The notes beneath the pieces are model-generated. The model was not told the DNA's origin and made no database searches. It worked only from the letters and a program-made list of their open reading frames with translations. Positions 1-8,992 of a stretch of 64,000 bases of DNA are shown here, piece after piece. A program made the translations under genes and the position numbers. Numbering within the stretch: the stretch's first letter is position 1; every line of letters begins with the position of its first letter. The stretch is from Lacibacter luteus (GTDB lineage: Bacteria > Bacteroidota > Bacteroidia > Chitinophagales > Chitinophagaceae). Location: contig NZ_SDHW01000001.1 in assembly GCF_004118265.1 (NCBI RefSeq), positions 682,001 through 746,000 on the forward strand, given 5' to 3'.

Positions 1-1835
1 TGTCCGTTACCAATGTGATTCAGGTAAGGCTTTAATATCTCCACATCACCATTCATTAACTCACGCAATACCTCATCGTTAATAAACGGTTTGCACAAAC
101 GTTGATAATCGAACCACAAACCACGTTGACCAAATTCGTTGATGTGTACCGGTAACGCTGGTACAAAATAACCGAGTATACCTTCAACTGCATCCATTGG
201 AATACTCCAGATGCGAAAGAACCCAAGTATATGATCGATACGGAATGCATCGAAATAATTACTCATCTGTTCAAACCTTCTGCGCCACCATTTAAATCCA
301 TCTTCTGCCATGCGTTGCCAGTTATAGGTTGGGAAGCCCCAGTTCTGTCCTTTCACTGCAAAATCATCAGGCGGTGCACCGGCCTGCATGCTCATATTGT
401 ACAGCTCAGGTTCAACCCATGCATCGCAACTGTTACGGTAAATACCAATCGGGATATCGCCTTTTACAACAATGCCGTTCTTATGTGCATAGTTTGTTGC
501 ATCGAGTAATTGCAAATGCAAATGATACTGGATGAAATAATACAACGCAATTTCATCGTAATGCTTTTGCGATGGTGCAACAAATTCCTGTATGGCATGT
601 TCGTTATAAACACTGTGCGATTTCCACTTTGTAAAATCAGGTGTCTTGTACTTATCCCGCAAATAACTGAAAGCAGCGTAAGGAACAAGCCAATACCTGT
701 TCAATTCAAAAAAGCTGAAAAATTCTGCATCTTCATGCAGTGCATCTTTTTGTTCCTGGTACAACTCTTTAGCTGCAGCCCATTTTACTTTCATCACCGC
801 TTCATAATCTACTTCGGGCAATGCATTTAACTCCGTTTGCTTTTTCTTTAATGATTTTATAACCGGATGAGTTGCTTTCTGTGCAATCATTTCCAGGTTG
901 AGATAAACAGGATGCAAAGCAAATGCAGAGATTGCTGCATACGGATAAGAATCCTGCCAGGTATGTGTTGCTGTTGTATCATTGATGGGTAAGATCTGTA
1001 CGAGCTTCATGCCTGCTTTCTTTGCCCAGTCAACCAACAACTTCATATCGCTGAACTCACCAACACCGAGGCTTTTTTCTGTACGCAAACTAAACACCGG
1101 AATAGCAACGCCTGCTCCCTTCCAGCCATCTGCAGGCAATTGTGCAAATCCATCGTGCAGAATGGTTATTTTCTTTTTGCCATAACTATCGTAAAGAATG
1201 CGGTTGTTACCACTCTCAAACTGCACAAAAGTTTTTGTTTTGGTATTGAACACACCATACTTATATGCAACAGGAAAACTTTCGTTCGAGAGATCAATGC
1301 GTGCTGTCCACCAGTTGTCTTCTTTGTGCATCAGCAATGGTTCTGCATTACTCCATTTGCCCAGTGTTTCGTTGCTGCCCGAAATAAACAACACTTCATC
1401 GGCCTTTAGCAACGGAGCTTTTATTTTAAAGAGATGTGTAACGCCTTTATACGTTCTTGTTTTGTTTTCTCTATGCTTTGGGAATAGCACTTCCTGAAAA
1501 GGCTGTGTAAAAAAAGCATTCTCATATTCACCTGCATGATTCCATGTATCGATAAGCGTAAGTTCATCCACCTGCAGTTTCATAAACTCAACCACACGAT
1601 CGTTCCCCCACTCTCTTATTTCTTCGCCATTTTCGTTTTTAAGAATATAGCTGTATTGCAGATCGTTCTCGAAATCTTTACCCAGTTCAACAGTCACCGT
1701 CCAGAATTCATCTGTAAGATATTGCATGGGAAGAGCGGCAGACAAATCGTTATTTCCTAAAGCATCGCAGTTTCCTGTAAGAAAAAGGCTTTGGCCATAC
1801 TGCGTAAAGAAACGCAGATAGAATTGAATCTTCAT
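1..1835 (-). CDS. malQ: 4-alpha-glucanotransferase (amylomaltase), DPE2-like, 3' end cut off by window
   Basis: GH77 4-alpha-glucanotransferase, which moves glucan chains between maltodextrins or glycogen-type acceptors in the cytoplasm. The window holds the first 611 codons. Two starch-binding CBM20-like beta domains come first (about residues 1-115 and 120-235; each has the pattern of an N-terminal strand, then GN..LG, then a W..). The GH77 barrel follows from about residue 240 (GVAIPVFSLR, then LPINDT, SYPYAAISAFALHP). The motif RIDH at residues 532-535 carries the expected nucleophile, Asp534; the acid/base Glu lies beyond the window edge. The tandem CBM20 layout resembles plant DPE2 and is common in Bacteroidota MalQ. 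ATG at 1835 is chosen because the CBM20 fold begins at once. No signal peptide. Function is secure at family level; the C-terminus is unseen. Confidence 0.93.
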   Translation of the reverse strand, partial: MKIQFYLRFFTQYGQSLFLTGNCDALGNNDLSAALPMQYLTDEFWTVTVELGKDFENDLQYSYILKNENGEEIREWGNDRVVEFMKLQVDELTLIDTWNHAGEYENAFFTQPFQEVLFPKHRENKTRTYKGVTHLFKIKAPLLKADEVLFISGSNETLGKWSNAEPLLMHKEDNWWTARIDLSNESFPVAYKYGVFNTKTKTFVQFESGNNRILYDSYGKKKITILHDGFAQLPADGWKGAGVAIPVFSLRTEKSLGVGEFSDMKLLVDWAKKAGMKLVQILPINDTTATHTWQDSYPYAAISAFALHPVYLNLEMIAQKATHPVIKSLKKKQTELNALPEVDYEAVMKVKWAAAKELYQEQKDALHEDAEFFSFFELNRYWLVPYAAFSYLRDKYKTPDFTKWKSHSVYNEHAIQEFVAPSQKHYDEIALYYFIQYHLHLQLLDATNYAHKNGIVVKGDIPIGIYRNSCDAWVEPELYNMSMQAGAPPDDFAVKGQNWGFPTYNWQRMAEDGFKWWRRRFEQMSNYFDAFRIDHILGFFRIWSIPMDAVEGILGYFVPALPVHINEFGQRGLWFDYQRLCKPFINDEVLRELMNGDVEILKPYLNHIGNG

Positions 1836-1995
1836 AATCAACAATTGGGTGGAAAAATACTGAAATTCCGATGGTTATCGGAGTTTATGTGGCCAAAAAG
1901 AAGCAGGTTTTTCTGAACTTATCCCTAAATCGTTTGCAGAGAATGAGGACTTCGGCAAAAAAGACCTAAAACAGACTAAAGCCTCCTTCAACCAT

Positions 1996-2121
1996 TTACA
2001 TGCAAACCACTAAGTAACGAGGATCTGCAGGGGAAATATTGTAAAGCGGCTCGATGCATACATTATTTTCTAATGGCTGCAACAACAGATCGATACGCAT
2101 CAAGTTTTCTTCCATTTGCAT
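1996..2121 (-). CDS. 41-residue ORF translationally coupled to bioB
   Basis: The bioB stop codon and an ATG share one base (TGATG), and the frame then stays open for 41 codons to a TAA. The product begins [20 protein letters not shown] and ends RYLVVCM; it is acidic with scattered hydrophobics, has two cysteines, and shows no signal peptide or known motif. The stop-start overlap is the arrangement used for translational coupling, which is the only argument for expression. It could equally be a decayed remnant of a downstream biotin gene or chance. I do not recognise a family. Confidence 0.3.
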   Translation of the reverse strand: MQMEENLMRIDLLLQPLENNVCIEPLYNISPADPRYLVVCM

Positions 2122-3104
2122 CAGTCATCTGCAAATGGTGAAGCAGCTCCGGCTTTAAATGCTTTGCGTGCTTTCAAACCAAGAATTTCAAACATGGTCA
2201 TATCATCTTCAAAAGAAGGATTAGGAGTAGTAAGTAACTTATCGCCTGCAAAAATTGAATTGGCTCCGGCCATAAAACACAAAGCCTGTTCGGGCAAACT
2301 CATTTCCGTTCGTCCGGCAGATAAACGTACCACGGTTTTCGGCATAACGATTCTTGCAGTAGCAATCATGCGTACCATTTCCCATACAGAAACACGTGGC
2401 TGGTTTTCGAGCGGTGTTCCTTTTACGGGAACAAGTGCATTGATGGGCACAGACTCAGGATGATGCGGCAGCGTTGATAATGTATGCAGCATTTTTATCC
2501 TGTCGTTGTTGGTTTCGCCTAAACCAATAATACCGCCGCTGCATACTGTAATGTTTGCTTTGCGAACATTATGCAGAGTATCTAAGCGATCGTCGTAAGT
2601 TCTTGTGGTGATGATGGTTTCATAATTTTCACGTGACGTATCTACATTGTGATTATATGCATACAACCCGGCTTCTTTCAACTGTTGCGCCTGTTCGTAC
2701 GACAGCATACCAAGTGTGCAGCAAACTTCCATTCCTGTTTCATTTACTGCTTTAACCATCTCCAGCACACGTGTAAAATCTCTGTTGTTACGTACTTCTC
2801 TCCAGGCAGCGCCCATACATAAACGTGAAGCACCGGCATCTTTCGCTTTTTTGGCTGTTGCCAGCACTTCTTCTACCTGCATTAATGCATGCACATCAAC
2901 ATCGGTATTGTAACGTGCAGCCTGCGGACAATAAGCACAGTCTTCAGGACAACCACCGGTTTTAATCGAAATCAAACTACTTATCTGCACTTCTGCATAG
3001 TCGTTATTGTTGCGATGAATTTGGGCGGCACGGAATATCAGATCTAATAATGGCGAATGATAAATGTTGGCGATCTCTTCAAGAGACCAATCGTTTCTCA
3101 GCAT
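2121..3104 (-). CDS. bioB: biotin synthase
   Basis: Radical SAM enzyme that inserts sulfur into dethiobiotin, the last step of biotin synthesis, in the cytoplasm. The radical-SAM cluster motif CxxxCxxC is at Cys52, Cys56, Cys59 ([12 protein letters not shown]). Downstream are the family motifs [17 protein letters not shown] and SGGIIGLGE, and the Arg-containing SAGRTEM segment near the second cluster. Length 327 residues is normal for BioB. No other bio genes are adjacent, so this is a lone bioB or the head of a unit with the 41-codon ORF behind it. A TATCTTTG -7 box and a 9-bp inverted repeat lie just upstream (3128-3170), which suggests biotin-responsive repression (inference). Confidence 0.97.
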   Translation of the reverse strand: MLRNDWSLEEIANIYHSPLLDLIFRAAQIHRNNNDYAEVQISSLISIKTGGCPEDCAYCPQAARYNTDVDVHALMQVEEVLATAKKAKDAGASRLCMGAAWREVRNNRDFTRVLEMVKAVNETGMEVCCTLGMLSYEQAQQLKEAGLYAYNHNVDTSRENYETIITTRTYDDRLDTLHNVRKANITVCSGGIIGLGETNNDRIKMLHTLSTLPHHPESVPINALVPVKGTPLENQPRVSVWEMVRMIATARIVMPKTVVRLSAGRTEMSLPEQALCFMAGANSIFAGDKLLTTPNPSFEDDMTMFEILGLKARKAFKAGAASPFADD

Positions 3105-3127
3105 GTTTTCGATTTAGAAGTTGATGA

Positions 3128-3170
3128 CCGTTCCAATATCAACTATCGTTTTTGGAACGGGGCAAAGATA
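3128..3170 (-). promoter_or_regulatory. bioB promoter with palindromic operator candidate
   Basis: On the minus strand the Bacteroidota -7 box TATCTTTG sits at 3163-3170. Directly downstream is a perfect 9-bp inverted repeat, CCGTTCCAA / TTGGAACGG (3128-3136 and 3152-3160), with a 15-nt spacer. The expected transcription start, 4-7 nt past the -7 box, falls inside the right arm, so the palindrome covers the start site. A second, overlapping pair, GTTGAT (3120-3125) and ATCAAC (3138-3143), is also present. Paired 9-nt half-sites with about 15 nt between them is the layout of BirA operators, but the base sequence is not the enteric BirA consensus. No convincing -33 TTG was found at the right spacing. 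Confidence 0.5.
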
Positions 3171-3238
3171 GAGGGAAAGCAAGTTTCATTTCGTCACACT
3201 ACTCTTCAAATAAATTGCAGCACAACGATATTATACGT

Positions 3239-3269
3239 AAAAAAGCCGGGATGTTTTTAACATCCCGGC
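3239..3269 (-). terminator. Rho-independent terminator after the S9 peptidase gene
   Basis: An 11-bp perfect GC-rich stem (GCCGGGATGTT with its complement, three-base loop) is followed on the minus strand by six T residues. It lies 22 bp past the stop codon of the S9 peptidase gene. Confidence 0.9.
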
Positions 3270-3290
3270 GTGTTATCGATTGCATAAAAT

Positions 3291-6239
3291 TCAGAATGCT
3301 CTATCCTCCAGATGTTCGGGCAGTTTTGAACGATCGATACCGTTCTTTAACCACTCAGGAGCTTCTTTTCCTTTAAGGTAATGATCGAAGAATTCCATCA
3401 TACGCACACTGTAATCTTTCCGGTTCTCCATTTTCGCCAACCCATGATTTTCACCTTTGTACTGCATCATCACCACCGGCTTTTTCAAACGACGTAATGC
3501 GTTGTAATACTCAATACCCTGTGTAAAATCAACCGCACCATCTTTATCGTTGTGCAACATCAGCAACGGTGTGTTTACTTTCTTTACATGGTATACGGGT
3601 GAGTTGCGCAGGTACGAATCCCAGTTTTCCCATGGACCACCTTTGAAGCGGCCTTGCGATGCTTCGAAAATAGCCATGTTGCCACCACCACTGTTCCAGT
3701 AAATAAGATCGTACATACTTACCATATTGGTTAAAGGCGCACCTGCTGCTGCGGCTTTAAACATATTTGTTTGTGTAATAAGATAAGCTGTTTGATAACC
3801 GCCCCAGCTATGTCCATGAATACCAATTTTGGTTTCATCAATCACGCCTGTTTGTATTGCCGCTTTTACTGCAGGCAACACACACCATACAGCACTCATA
3901 CCGGGATCGTCCATTTTATAAACAATATCCGGAATAAATACCGCATAGCCATTGCTGGTGTACATCGTAGGGTTCCATCCTGTACCGCTAAAGCCGGGAT
4001 TGCTGTAACTGTGCAATGTTTGCGACAGCTTTTCGTAATAATAAACTACAGTTGGATATTTCTTTCCTTTTTCGTAACCGGCAGGCAGGAACAATGCACC
4101 TTGCAGTGTATCGCCTTTATCTGAAACATAATTTACCAGCTGTACACCTGCACTCCATTTGTATTTTGCAGCATCGGGTGTATTCTTTGTAAACTGTACA
4201 GCATCTGCAAGCTTATCGTTTGCTGTAAAGAACTCTGTAGGCTTATTGAAATCTTCTTTTGCAAACATAAATACGTTTGCATTTTTTGCTTTTACCAATC
4301 CACCAACAGAAGCATCTTCCCACACCAATACAGTTGCGCCGGGTTTTAATCCGTTTGTTCCCGGATCAATTGTTACAACACCGCTTTTCTTTGTCCACTC
4401 GCCATAAATGCGGAAATAGTTTTTCTTTTTCAGATCAAATCCTTTCTCTTCTTCATCAATGGTATAACGACCGGCGTAACGTATTTGCTCTTTTTTTCCA
4501 TTCAATGTAAGATTAACTGCACTGCTGCCATTAGCAGCAATTTGCCAGATATCCCACAAATCACGGATAAGAATGTATTTGCTGTCACTGCTCCAGCCAA
4601 TTACAGAAGTAAGCGGTTTGGTTACATTATGATCGTCTTCGCTGTTTACAAAACTTGTTGCAACTTTTTCTGTGATGTTGATGGCTGCATTTGTTGCAAG
4701 GTCGTACACATAATAATGACCGTCTTCACCATACACGAATTTCATACCATCGGGAGAAGGGCGTGGAGTTGAAGTGAATGAGGGACGATAGAAACGTTCC
4801 TTGAATTTTGTTTTAGCGCCCGTCTTCAGGTTGATGATGTACAGATCAGAATAGCTTTGTCCGTCGAGGTTCTGATCCAGTTCATATGCATCCACATCTT
4901 CGCCCATTGCAAAGAATTGCTTTGGCATAATGGATAAAGAGCGCATGTTACCATCATTCAGCTGTGTAAACTTATTTGTAGCTACATCAACCATTGCCAC
5001 ATAAGAAAAATTCTTATCCTGCATTTCCGTTACCTGCTGGCGGCTTTGTAAACGTTTATCCTGCCAATGCCAGATGTTCATATCGGGTTTTGTTGCATCG
5101 TTTGCAGGCTTCACTTCAGGCTTGCCTTTCGCTTCTGCTTTATCCAACGCACGTTTTAAATCGGCAACCGTTTTAATACTTGTATCGGCTTTAATACGCA
5201 CAAGCACTAACGAATCGGGTTCTTTTACAGGAGTTGCTTTTGCTTTGCCTGTTGTATCGGCTTCTTTCTTTACTAATTCCAAAGGAGCAATACCAAAGAA
5301 AACTTTTGTAAGATCATCGGACCAATATGGACGGCGGTTACCGCTCACCGTCATCTTTGCTGGAAAGTTGAGCGAATCCTTTTCAGGATCATATGTAAAT
5401 ACAGTTGGAGTTGTTGCAATATTCTTTACACCCAGCACTATGCCTTTATCCGTTTTATATTTCTCGTCTTTTTTTGTTTTTAAAACTGCAACCGCATCTT
5501 TATCATCGGCCCAAACTAAAAACTTATAGCTGAGTTTATCGTTATCCAACACCGATGTTTGACGAGAGCTAACTGTATAGAGATATAAACCGTTACCCGA
5601 TTTATTGGTTGCATCCACAGTATATGCCATCAGGTTTCCGGCTTTGTTAAAACTAAACTCACCAACATTACCAATATTGGTTGTTTTACCTGTACCAAGT
5701 TCAATAATGAGGAGATCGCCTCCCTGTCCATCTTCGGGACGTGGAGGTGCAGCACTTCTTTCTTTTACGGTGCGTACAGCCAAATGTGTTGCTGCTTTTC
5801 CGTTAAATGAAAATGCACCAGCCCTTTCAATTTCTGTTTTTTTATTTGTTGCCAGATCGATGAGATAAAGCTTATCGAACAATTGCTTGCCCGGCATTTT
5901 TTCGTTGGCCTTTACTTCTCTGAACTTAGCCGATTCTTTATATACAAGCCATTTGCCATCTTCCGAAAAACTGAACTGCGGAAAACTGCTGTATCCAACA
6001 GGATACTTTCTTTCTACTGTATCGTTTAATTTTTTTACAACTAATTCGCCGTCTGCTTCAGCAGCGGTAATGGGATATGCGGCCCATTGTCCGTTTGGTG
6101 AAAGTGTAACCTGGAAGTTGCTGATGGAGCGCCAGCCGGGTACATCTTTCCAACTCATAGGTTTTGCTTCCTGTTTGGCCTGGCTAAATGCTGCTGCACA
6201 AGGCAAGAGCAGAAAGGCCAGTAATGCTTTTTTGATCAT
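3291..6239 (-). CDS. secreted S9-family prolyl oligopeptidase / dipeptidyl aminopeptidase-like peptidase
   Basis: Large periplasmic serine peptidase, 982 residues. A Sec signal peptide (MIKKALLAFLLLPCAAAFSQ, cleaved near residue 20) is followed by a long beta-propeller-like region of WD40/TolB-type repeats up to about residue 670, then the alpha/beta-hydrolase domain. Catalytic triad by motif: Ser811 in GHSWGGYQT, Asp900 in NDKDGAV, His932 in GENHGL. These are the S9 signatures, so it should cleave small peptides, perhaps after proline, but specificity cannot be read from sequence. It is transcribed alone, with its own terminator downstream. The ATG is chosen because the signal peptide begins there. 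Confidence 0.93.
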   Translation of the reverse strand: MIKKALLAFLLLPCAAAFSQAKQEAKPMSWKDVPGWRSISNFQVTLSPNGQWAAYPITAAEADGELVVKKLNDTVERKYPVGYSSFPQFSFSEDGKWLVYKESAKFREVKANEKMPGKQLFDKLYLIDLATNKKTEIERAGAFSFNGKAATHLAVRTVKERSAAPPRPEDGQGGDLLIIELGTGKTTNIGNVGEFSFNKAGNLMAYTVDATNKSGNGLYLYTVSSRQTSVLDNDKLSYKFLVWADDKDAVAVLKTKKDEKYKTDKGIVLGVKNIATTPTVFTYDPEKDSLNFPAKMTVSGNRRPYWSDDLTKVFFGIAPLELVKKEADTTGKAKATPVKEPDSLVLVRIKADTSIKTVADLKRALDKAEAKGKPEVKPANDATKPDMNIWHWQDKRLQSRQQVTEMQDKNFSYVAMVDVATNKFTQLNDGNMRSLSIMPKQFFAMGEDVDAYELDQNLDGQSYSDLYIINLKTGAKTKFKERFYRPSFTSTPRPSPDGMKFVYGEDGHYYVYDLATNAAINITEKVATSFVNSEDDHNVTKPLTSVIGWSSDSKYILIRDLWDIWQIAANGSSAVNLTLNGKKEQIRYAGRYTIDEEEKGFDLKKKNYFRIYGEWTKKSGVVTIDPGTNGLKPGATVLVWEDASVGGLVKAKNANVFMFAKEDFNKPTEFFTANDKLADAVQFTKNTPDAAKYKWSAGVQLVNYVSDKGDTLQGALFLPAGYEKGKKYPTVVYYYEKLSQTLHSYSNPGFSGTGWNPTMYTSNGYAVFIPDIVYKMDDPGMSAVWCVLPAVKAAIQTGVIDETKIGIHGHSWGGYQTAYLITQTNMFKAAAAGAPLTNMVSMYDLIYWNSGGGNMAIFEASQGRFKGGPWENWDSYLRNSPVYHVKKVNTPLLMLHNDKDGAVDFTQGIEYYNALRRLKKPVVMMQYKGENHGLAKMENRKDYSVRMMEFFDHYLKGKEAPEWLKNGIDRSKLPEHLEDRAF

Positions 6240-6349
6240 TGTTTGATGGTTAAGGTGAAGAAAGCGAGAAAGGTAACGACTATTTTAATATGAAGGAAAG
6301 AAGAGATCGGTTGATATGCATACTATCTGAAAGCTATAAAAGCAAAACC

Positions 6350-6445
6350 TTCCTTCGCTAAAGCTACGGACGTAAACCCTCCGTCGCTGAAGCTATGGAG
6401 GGTAAAGGGATTCGACTTGTCCTCCGTAGCTTCAGCGAAGGAGGA
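6350..6445. repeat. three copies of a palindromic GCTTCAGC/GCTAAAGC repeat
   Basis: Three related units lie in tandem with alternating orientation: 6350-6370 (TTCCTTCGCTAAAGCTACGG), 6377-6402 and 6420-6445 (CCTCCGTAGCTTCAGCGAAG). Each unit is itself an imperfect palindrome with CCTCC/GGAGG ends. Further copies are at 6749-6774 and 21513-21537. Transcripts through it would form hairpins. It ends five bases before the stop codon of the GIY-YIG gene. Confidence 0.85.
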
Positions 6446-6450
6446 ACGAT

Positions 6451-6687
6451 TTAAAGTAAATGTTTATTCCTGAAGGCAATGCCCGATCCGGATTTCAAAT
6501 ACTTTTCAAAAGCAAATGCCTTACCCTTGCTGCTAAAAGCACAGTAATATGCCAATTCCAATGGCCTGAAATCACGGGTAGAATCAACATATCCTTTTTG
6601 ATGCCGATCAAAGCGATCTTTTAAATCATTTGTACATCCGGTGTAATAATTATTATCGGAGCGTTTAAGAATGTAAACGTATTGCAT
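6451..6687 (-). CDS. small standalone GIY-YIG nuclease-domain protein
   Basis: 78-residue protein made of a single GIY-YIG nuclease domain. It starts MQYVYILKRSDNNYYTGCTN, where the two parts of the motif (YVYIL and YYTGCT) are 8-10 residues apart, followed by the Arg of DLKDRFDRH and the Glu of FEKYLKSGSG. It belongs to the UPF0213/YhbQ-like group, whose cellular role is not settled. An upstream in-frame extension is possible but would run through tRNA-Ser(CGA), so ATG 6687 is the sensible start. The gene is bracketed by copies of the same palindromic repeat (6350-6445 and 6749-6774) and sits just beyond the 3' end of a tRNA gene, an arrangement that hints at a mobile cassette (inference). 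Confidence 0.88.
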   Translation of the reverse strand: MQYVYILKRSDNNYYTGCTNDLKDRFDRHQKGYVDSTRDFRPLELAYYCAFSSKGKAFAFEKYLKSGSGIAFRNKHLL

Positions 6688-6748
6688 GGTGTTTAGGTTT
6701 GATGAAGCAATGAATATAGAAAACATTTCTTCGATGGAAAAGAAGTAA

Positions 6749-6774
6749 CCCTCCTTCGCTAAAGCTACGGAGGG
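6749..6774. repeat. palindromic repeat copy next to tRNA-Ser(CGA)
   Basis: A 26-bp unit with CCCTCC/GGAGGG ends around GCTAAAGC, the same family as 6350-6445. It ends five bases before the 3' end of tRNA-Ser(CGA) and lies 61 bp upstream of the GIY-YIG start codon. Confidence 0.85.
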
Positions 6775-6779
6775 TGATG

Positions 6780-6866
6780 CGGAGGGAAAGGGATTCGAAC
6801 CCTTGATACAGTTGCCCGCATAACGGTTTTCGAGACCGCCCCATTCAACCACTCTGGCATCCCTCC
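6780..6866 (-). tRNA. tRNA-Ser(CGA)
   Basis: 87-nt class II tRNA. The acceptor arms GGAGGGA / TCCCTCC pair with discriminator G. The anticodon loop CTCGAAA gives anticodon CGA (codon UCG). The long variable arm typical of serine tRNA and the T-loop GGTTCGAATCC are present. CCA is not encoded. It is the second of two adjacent tRNA-Ser genes on this strand. Confidence 0.95.
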
Positions 6867-6908
6867 GGGAAGATAAAATTACACACAACTTCTTTCGATT
6901 AATTGCAT

Positions 6909-7027
<119 letters not shown>

Positions 7028-7246
7028 GCGGCAAAAGTAAGGGTACAGTTTTTTTAAGCCAAAAAAATTATCAAATATGTATAGAGATATTTTCGGAGCC
7101 TTACCATCTGTTGCTAAAGAGTATTAATAAAACACAATGCCAGCTTGCATTACATCCATTTTGTATTAGCAAGCTGCTTATCTTTTTTAAACTATATTTT
7201 CAGCTTTTCACGTCAAACTATAGATTTGCTGCACATTTTAAAACGT

Positions 7247-8950
7247 ATGAAACAACATTTTCTACTAATCCTGTTATTGGCACTGCAAACAACACTCATT
7301 GCTCAAAACTCAACTGTTAATTGGGGAGAAGATCTTAAAATTAAAAGGGGCACAACCGAACTGACAATAATTACCGCCGACAACACAGGGGTATACGTAC
7401 AGGAAGGAGGCGTGCGCTATTTTACTATCGGTATAAACAATATGACGGGATTCAAATTCAGAAAGTTCGACAAATTTTATAACGAAGTTTATGAAGAGGA
7501 TTACAAACAGGAGTTGAAAGGTAAAGAACTGAACCGTATTATCCCTTTTAAAAACAAGCTTTACATTTTTGCAGATGATTACGATAAAAAAGAAAAGCAA
7601 TTTATTACTTATGCTGCCGAAATTGATAAAGCTTCCGGGAAGTTAAAAACCGATTGGAAGGAAATTGTGGTTGTACCACGTGAAAACAGAGGTGATGCAT
7701 ATGAGTTCACAATCATTCCTTCTTCTGATTCTTCCTCAATGATACTTGTTGCGGACATCAGCAATAACGACCGTAGCTCTGTAAAAGTTCTTGTGATGAA
7801 TGAAGCTTTGCAACAGCAGTCCGTAACCACTATTAATCTTCAATATGCAAAAAACAGCTATGCGTTACAGGATGTACTATTCACTAACGACAAAAAAATC
7901 CTGCTTGTTGGAAAGATTTATGAAGAAGTTGAACTGACGAAGAAAAGAAAACGACTGATGTTTAAAAAACTTTCCATTGAAAAGTACGACCTGGCCGGAA
8001 AGAAAGAAATGGAACTACCCACTTCTGATGCAGGCAAAGTATTGGTAAGCGCCAAAATGATTCAAAACAAAAAAGGCGAGCTCTTTGTTTGTGGCTTTTA
8101 TTCAAACAATGCAAAAACACAGGATATAAACGGCCTGCTTGTAAACAGGATCGACCTCGCAACAGGTACTGTTATTGCAAGCACTACAAAACAGATTGAC
8201 CCAAGCATGATCGGCACTTTTGATGATGACGCAGATGATGATAAAGATGCAGAAACCAAGCAATCGAAACTTTCATCGAAACAAGCTGCTGCAGAGGGTG
8301 ACCTGGATGGTTTTTCGTCTGATTTTCTTTTTAGAAAAATATTTGTTGGCCAGGACAATTCTATTCTTCTGCTTGCAGAAAAATTCAGATTTGACACATA
8401 TACAAGAACCGAATCGAGCTACGACGGCCAACGATGGACTTACAGAACAGTAACAACTTACCAATACACCAGCGGCGATCTGCTGACAATTAAAGTGGGC
8501 GATGACGGCACACTGAAATGGGTGAATGTAATTCCGAAACTGCAGGTTGAAGCTGTAAAAGCAAGAGGCCCTGCAACTGCTACGGGAGTTAATTACAATC
8601 CTCATCTTTTTATTTCAGGAGGATTGCCTTTTTACAGTTCCTTCAATGTTGCTCCGTTTAAAAACAAACTCATTTTTTATTATAACGATAACACAAAAAA
8701 TGCGGCAGTAAAAAAAGTTGGCGACAAGGCTAAATCAACTTACAACTTTAGCAAATCGAATTGTTATACGCTTACACTTGATTTAACAAGTGGCGATGTA
8801 GCAAGGAAATTTCTGTTTACAAACGAAGATGAACCAATAGCCATGGTGCGGCACGGCATGCTTACAGGTAATGAACTTTATCTTGTAGCATATAAACCGA
8901 GCCTGTTAGGTAAATCGACACTGAAGCTTGGCAAAATAACCATCCGCTAA
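7247..8950 (+). CDS. secreted protein of unknown function (567 aa)
   Basis: Begins with a Sec signal peptide (MKQHFLLILLLALQTTLIAQ), so it acts in the periplasm or at the cell surface. The rest alternates hydrophobic strands and charged turns in blades of about 50 residues (for example LFVCGFYSN, ILLLAEKF, LFISGGLPF), which looks like a beta-propeller. A low-complexity acidic stretch rich in Asp lies around residues 325-335. No catalytic motif is visible. The reading frame is open 34 codons further upstream, but ATG 7247 is preferred because the signal peptide starts there. Single-gene unit ending in a strong bidirectional terminator. I do not recognise the family. Confidence 0.8.
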   Translation: MKQHFLLILLLALQTTLIAQNSTVNWGEDLKIKRGTTELTIITADNTGVYVQEGGVRYFTIGINNMTGFKFRKFDKFYNEVYEEDYKQELKGKELNRIIPFKNKLYIFADDYDKKEKQFITYAAEIDKASGKLKTDWKEIVVVPRENRGDAYEFTIIPSSDSSSMILVADISNNDRSSVKVLVMNEALQQQSVTTINLQYAKNSYALQDVLFTNDKKILLVGKIYEEVELTKKRKRLMFKKLSIEKYDLAGKKEMELPTSDAGKVLVSAKMIQNKKGELFVCGFYSNNAKTQDINGLLVNRIDLATGTVIASTTKQIDPSMIGTFDDDADDDKDAETKQSKLSSKQAAAEGDLDGFSSDFLFRKIFVGQDNSILLLAEKFRFDTYTRTESSYDGQRWTYRTVTTYQYTSGDLLTIKVGDDGTLKWVNVIPKLQVEAVKARGPATATGVNYNPHLFISGGLPFYSSFNVAPFKNKLIFYYNDNTKNAAVKKVGDKAKSTYNFSKSNCYTLTLDLTSGDVARKFLFTNEDEPIAMVRHGMLTGNELYLVAYKPSLLGKSTLKLGKITIR

Positions 8951-8951
8951 T

Positions 8952-8987
8952 AACGAAAAGATCCGCTTAACAGCGGATCTTTTCGTT
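8952..8987. terminator. bidirectional terminator between convergent genes
   Basis: A perfect 15-bp inverted repeat (AACGAAAAGATCCGC and its complement, loop of six) lies in the 42 bp between the stop codons of the convergent secreted-protein gene and mutS2, with A/T runs built into the stem. Confidence 0.88.
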
Positions 8988-8992
8988 TATTC

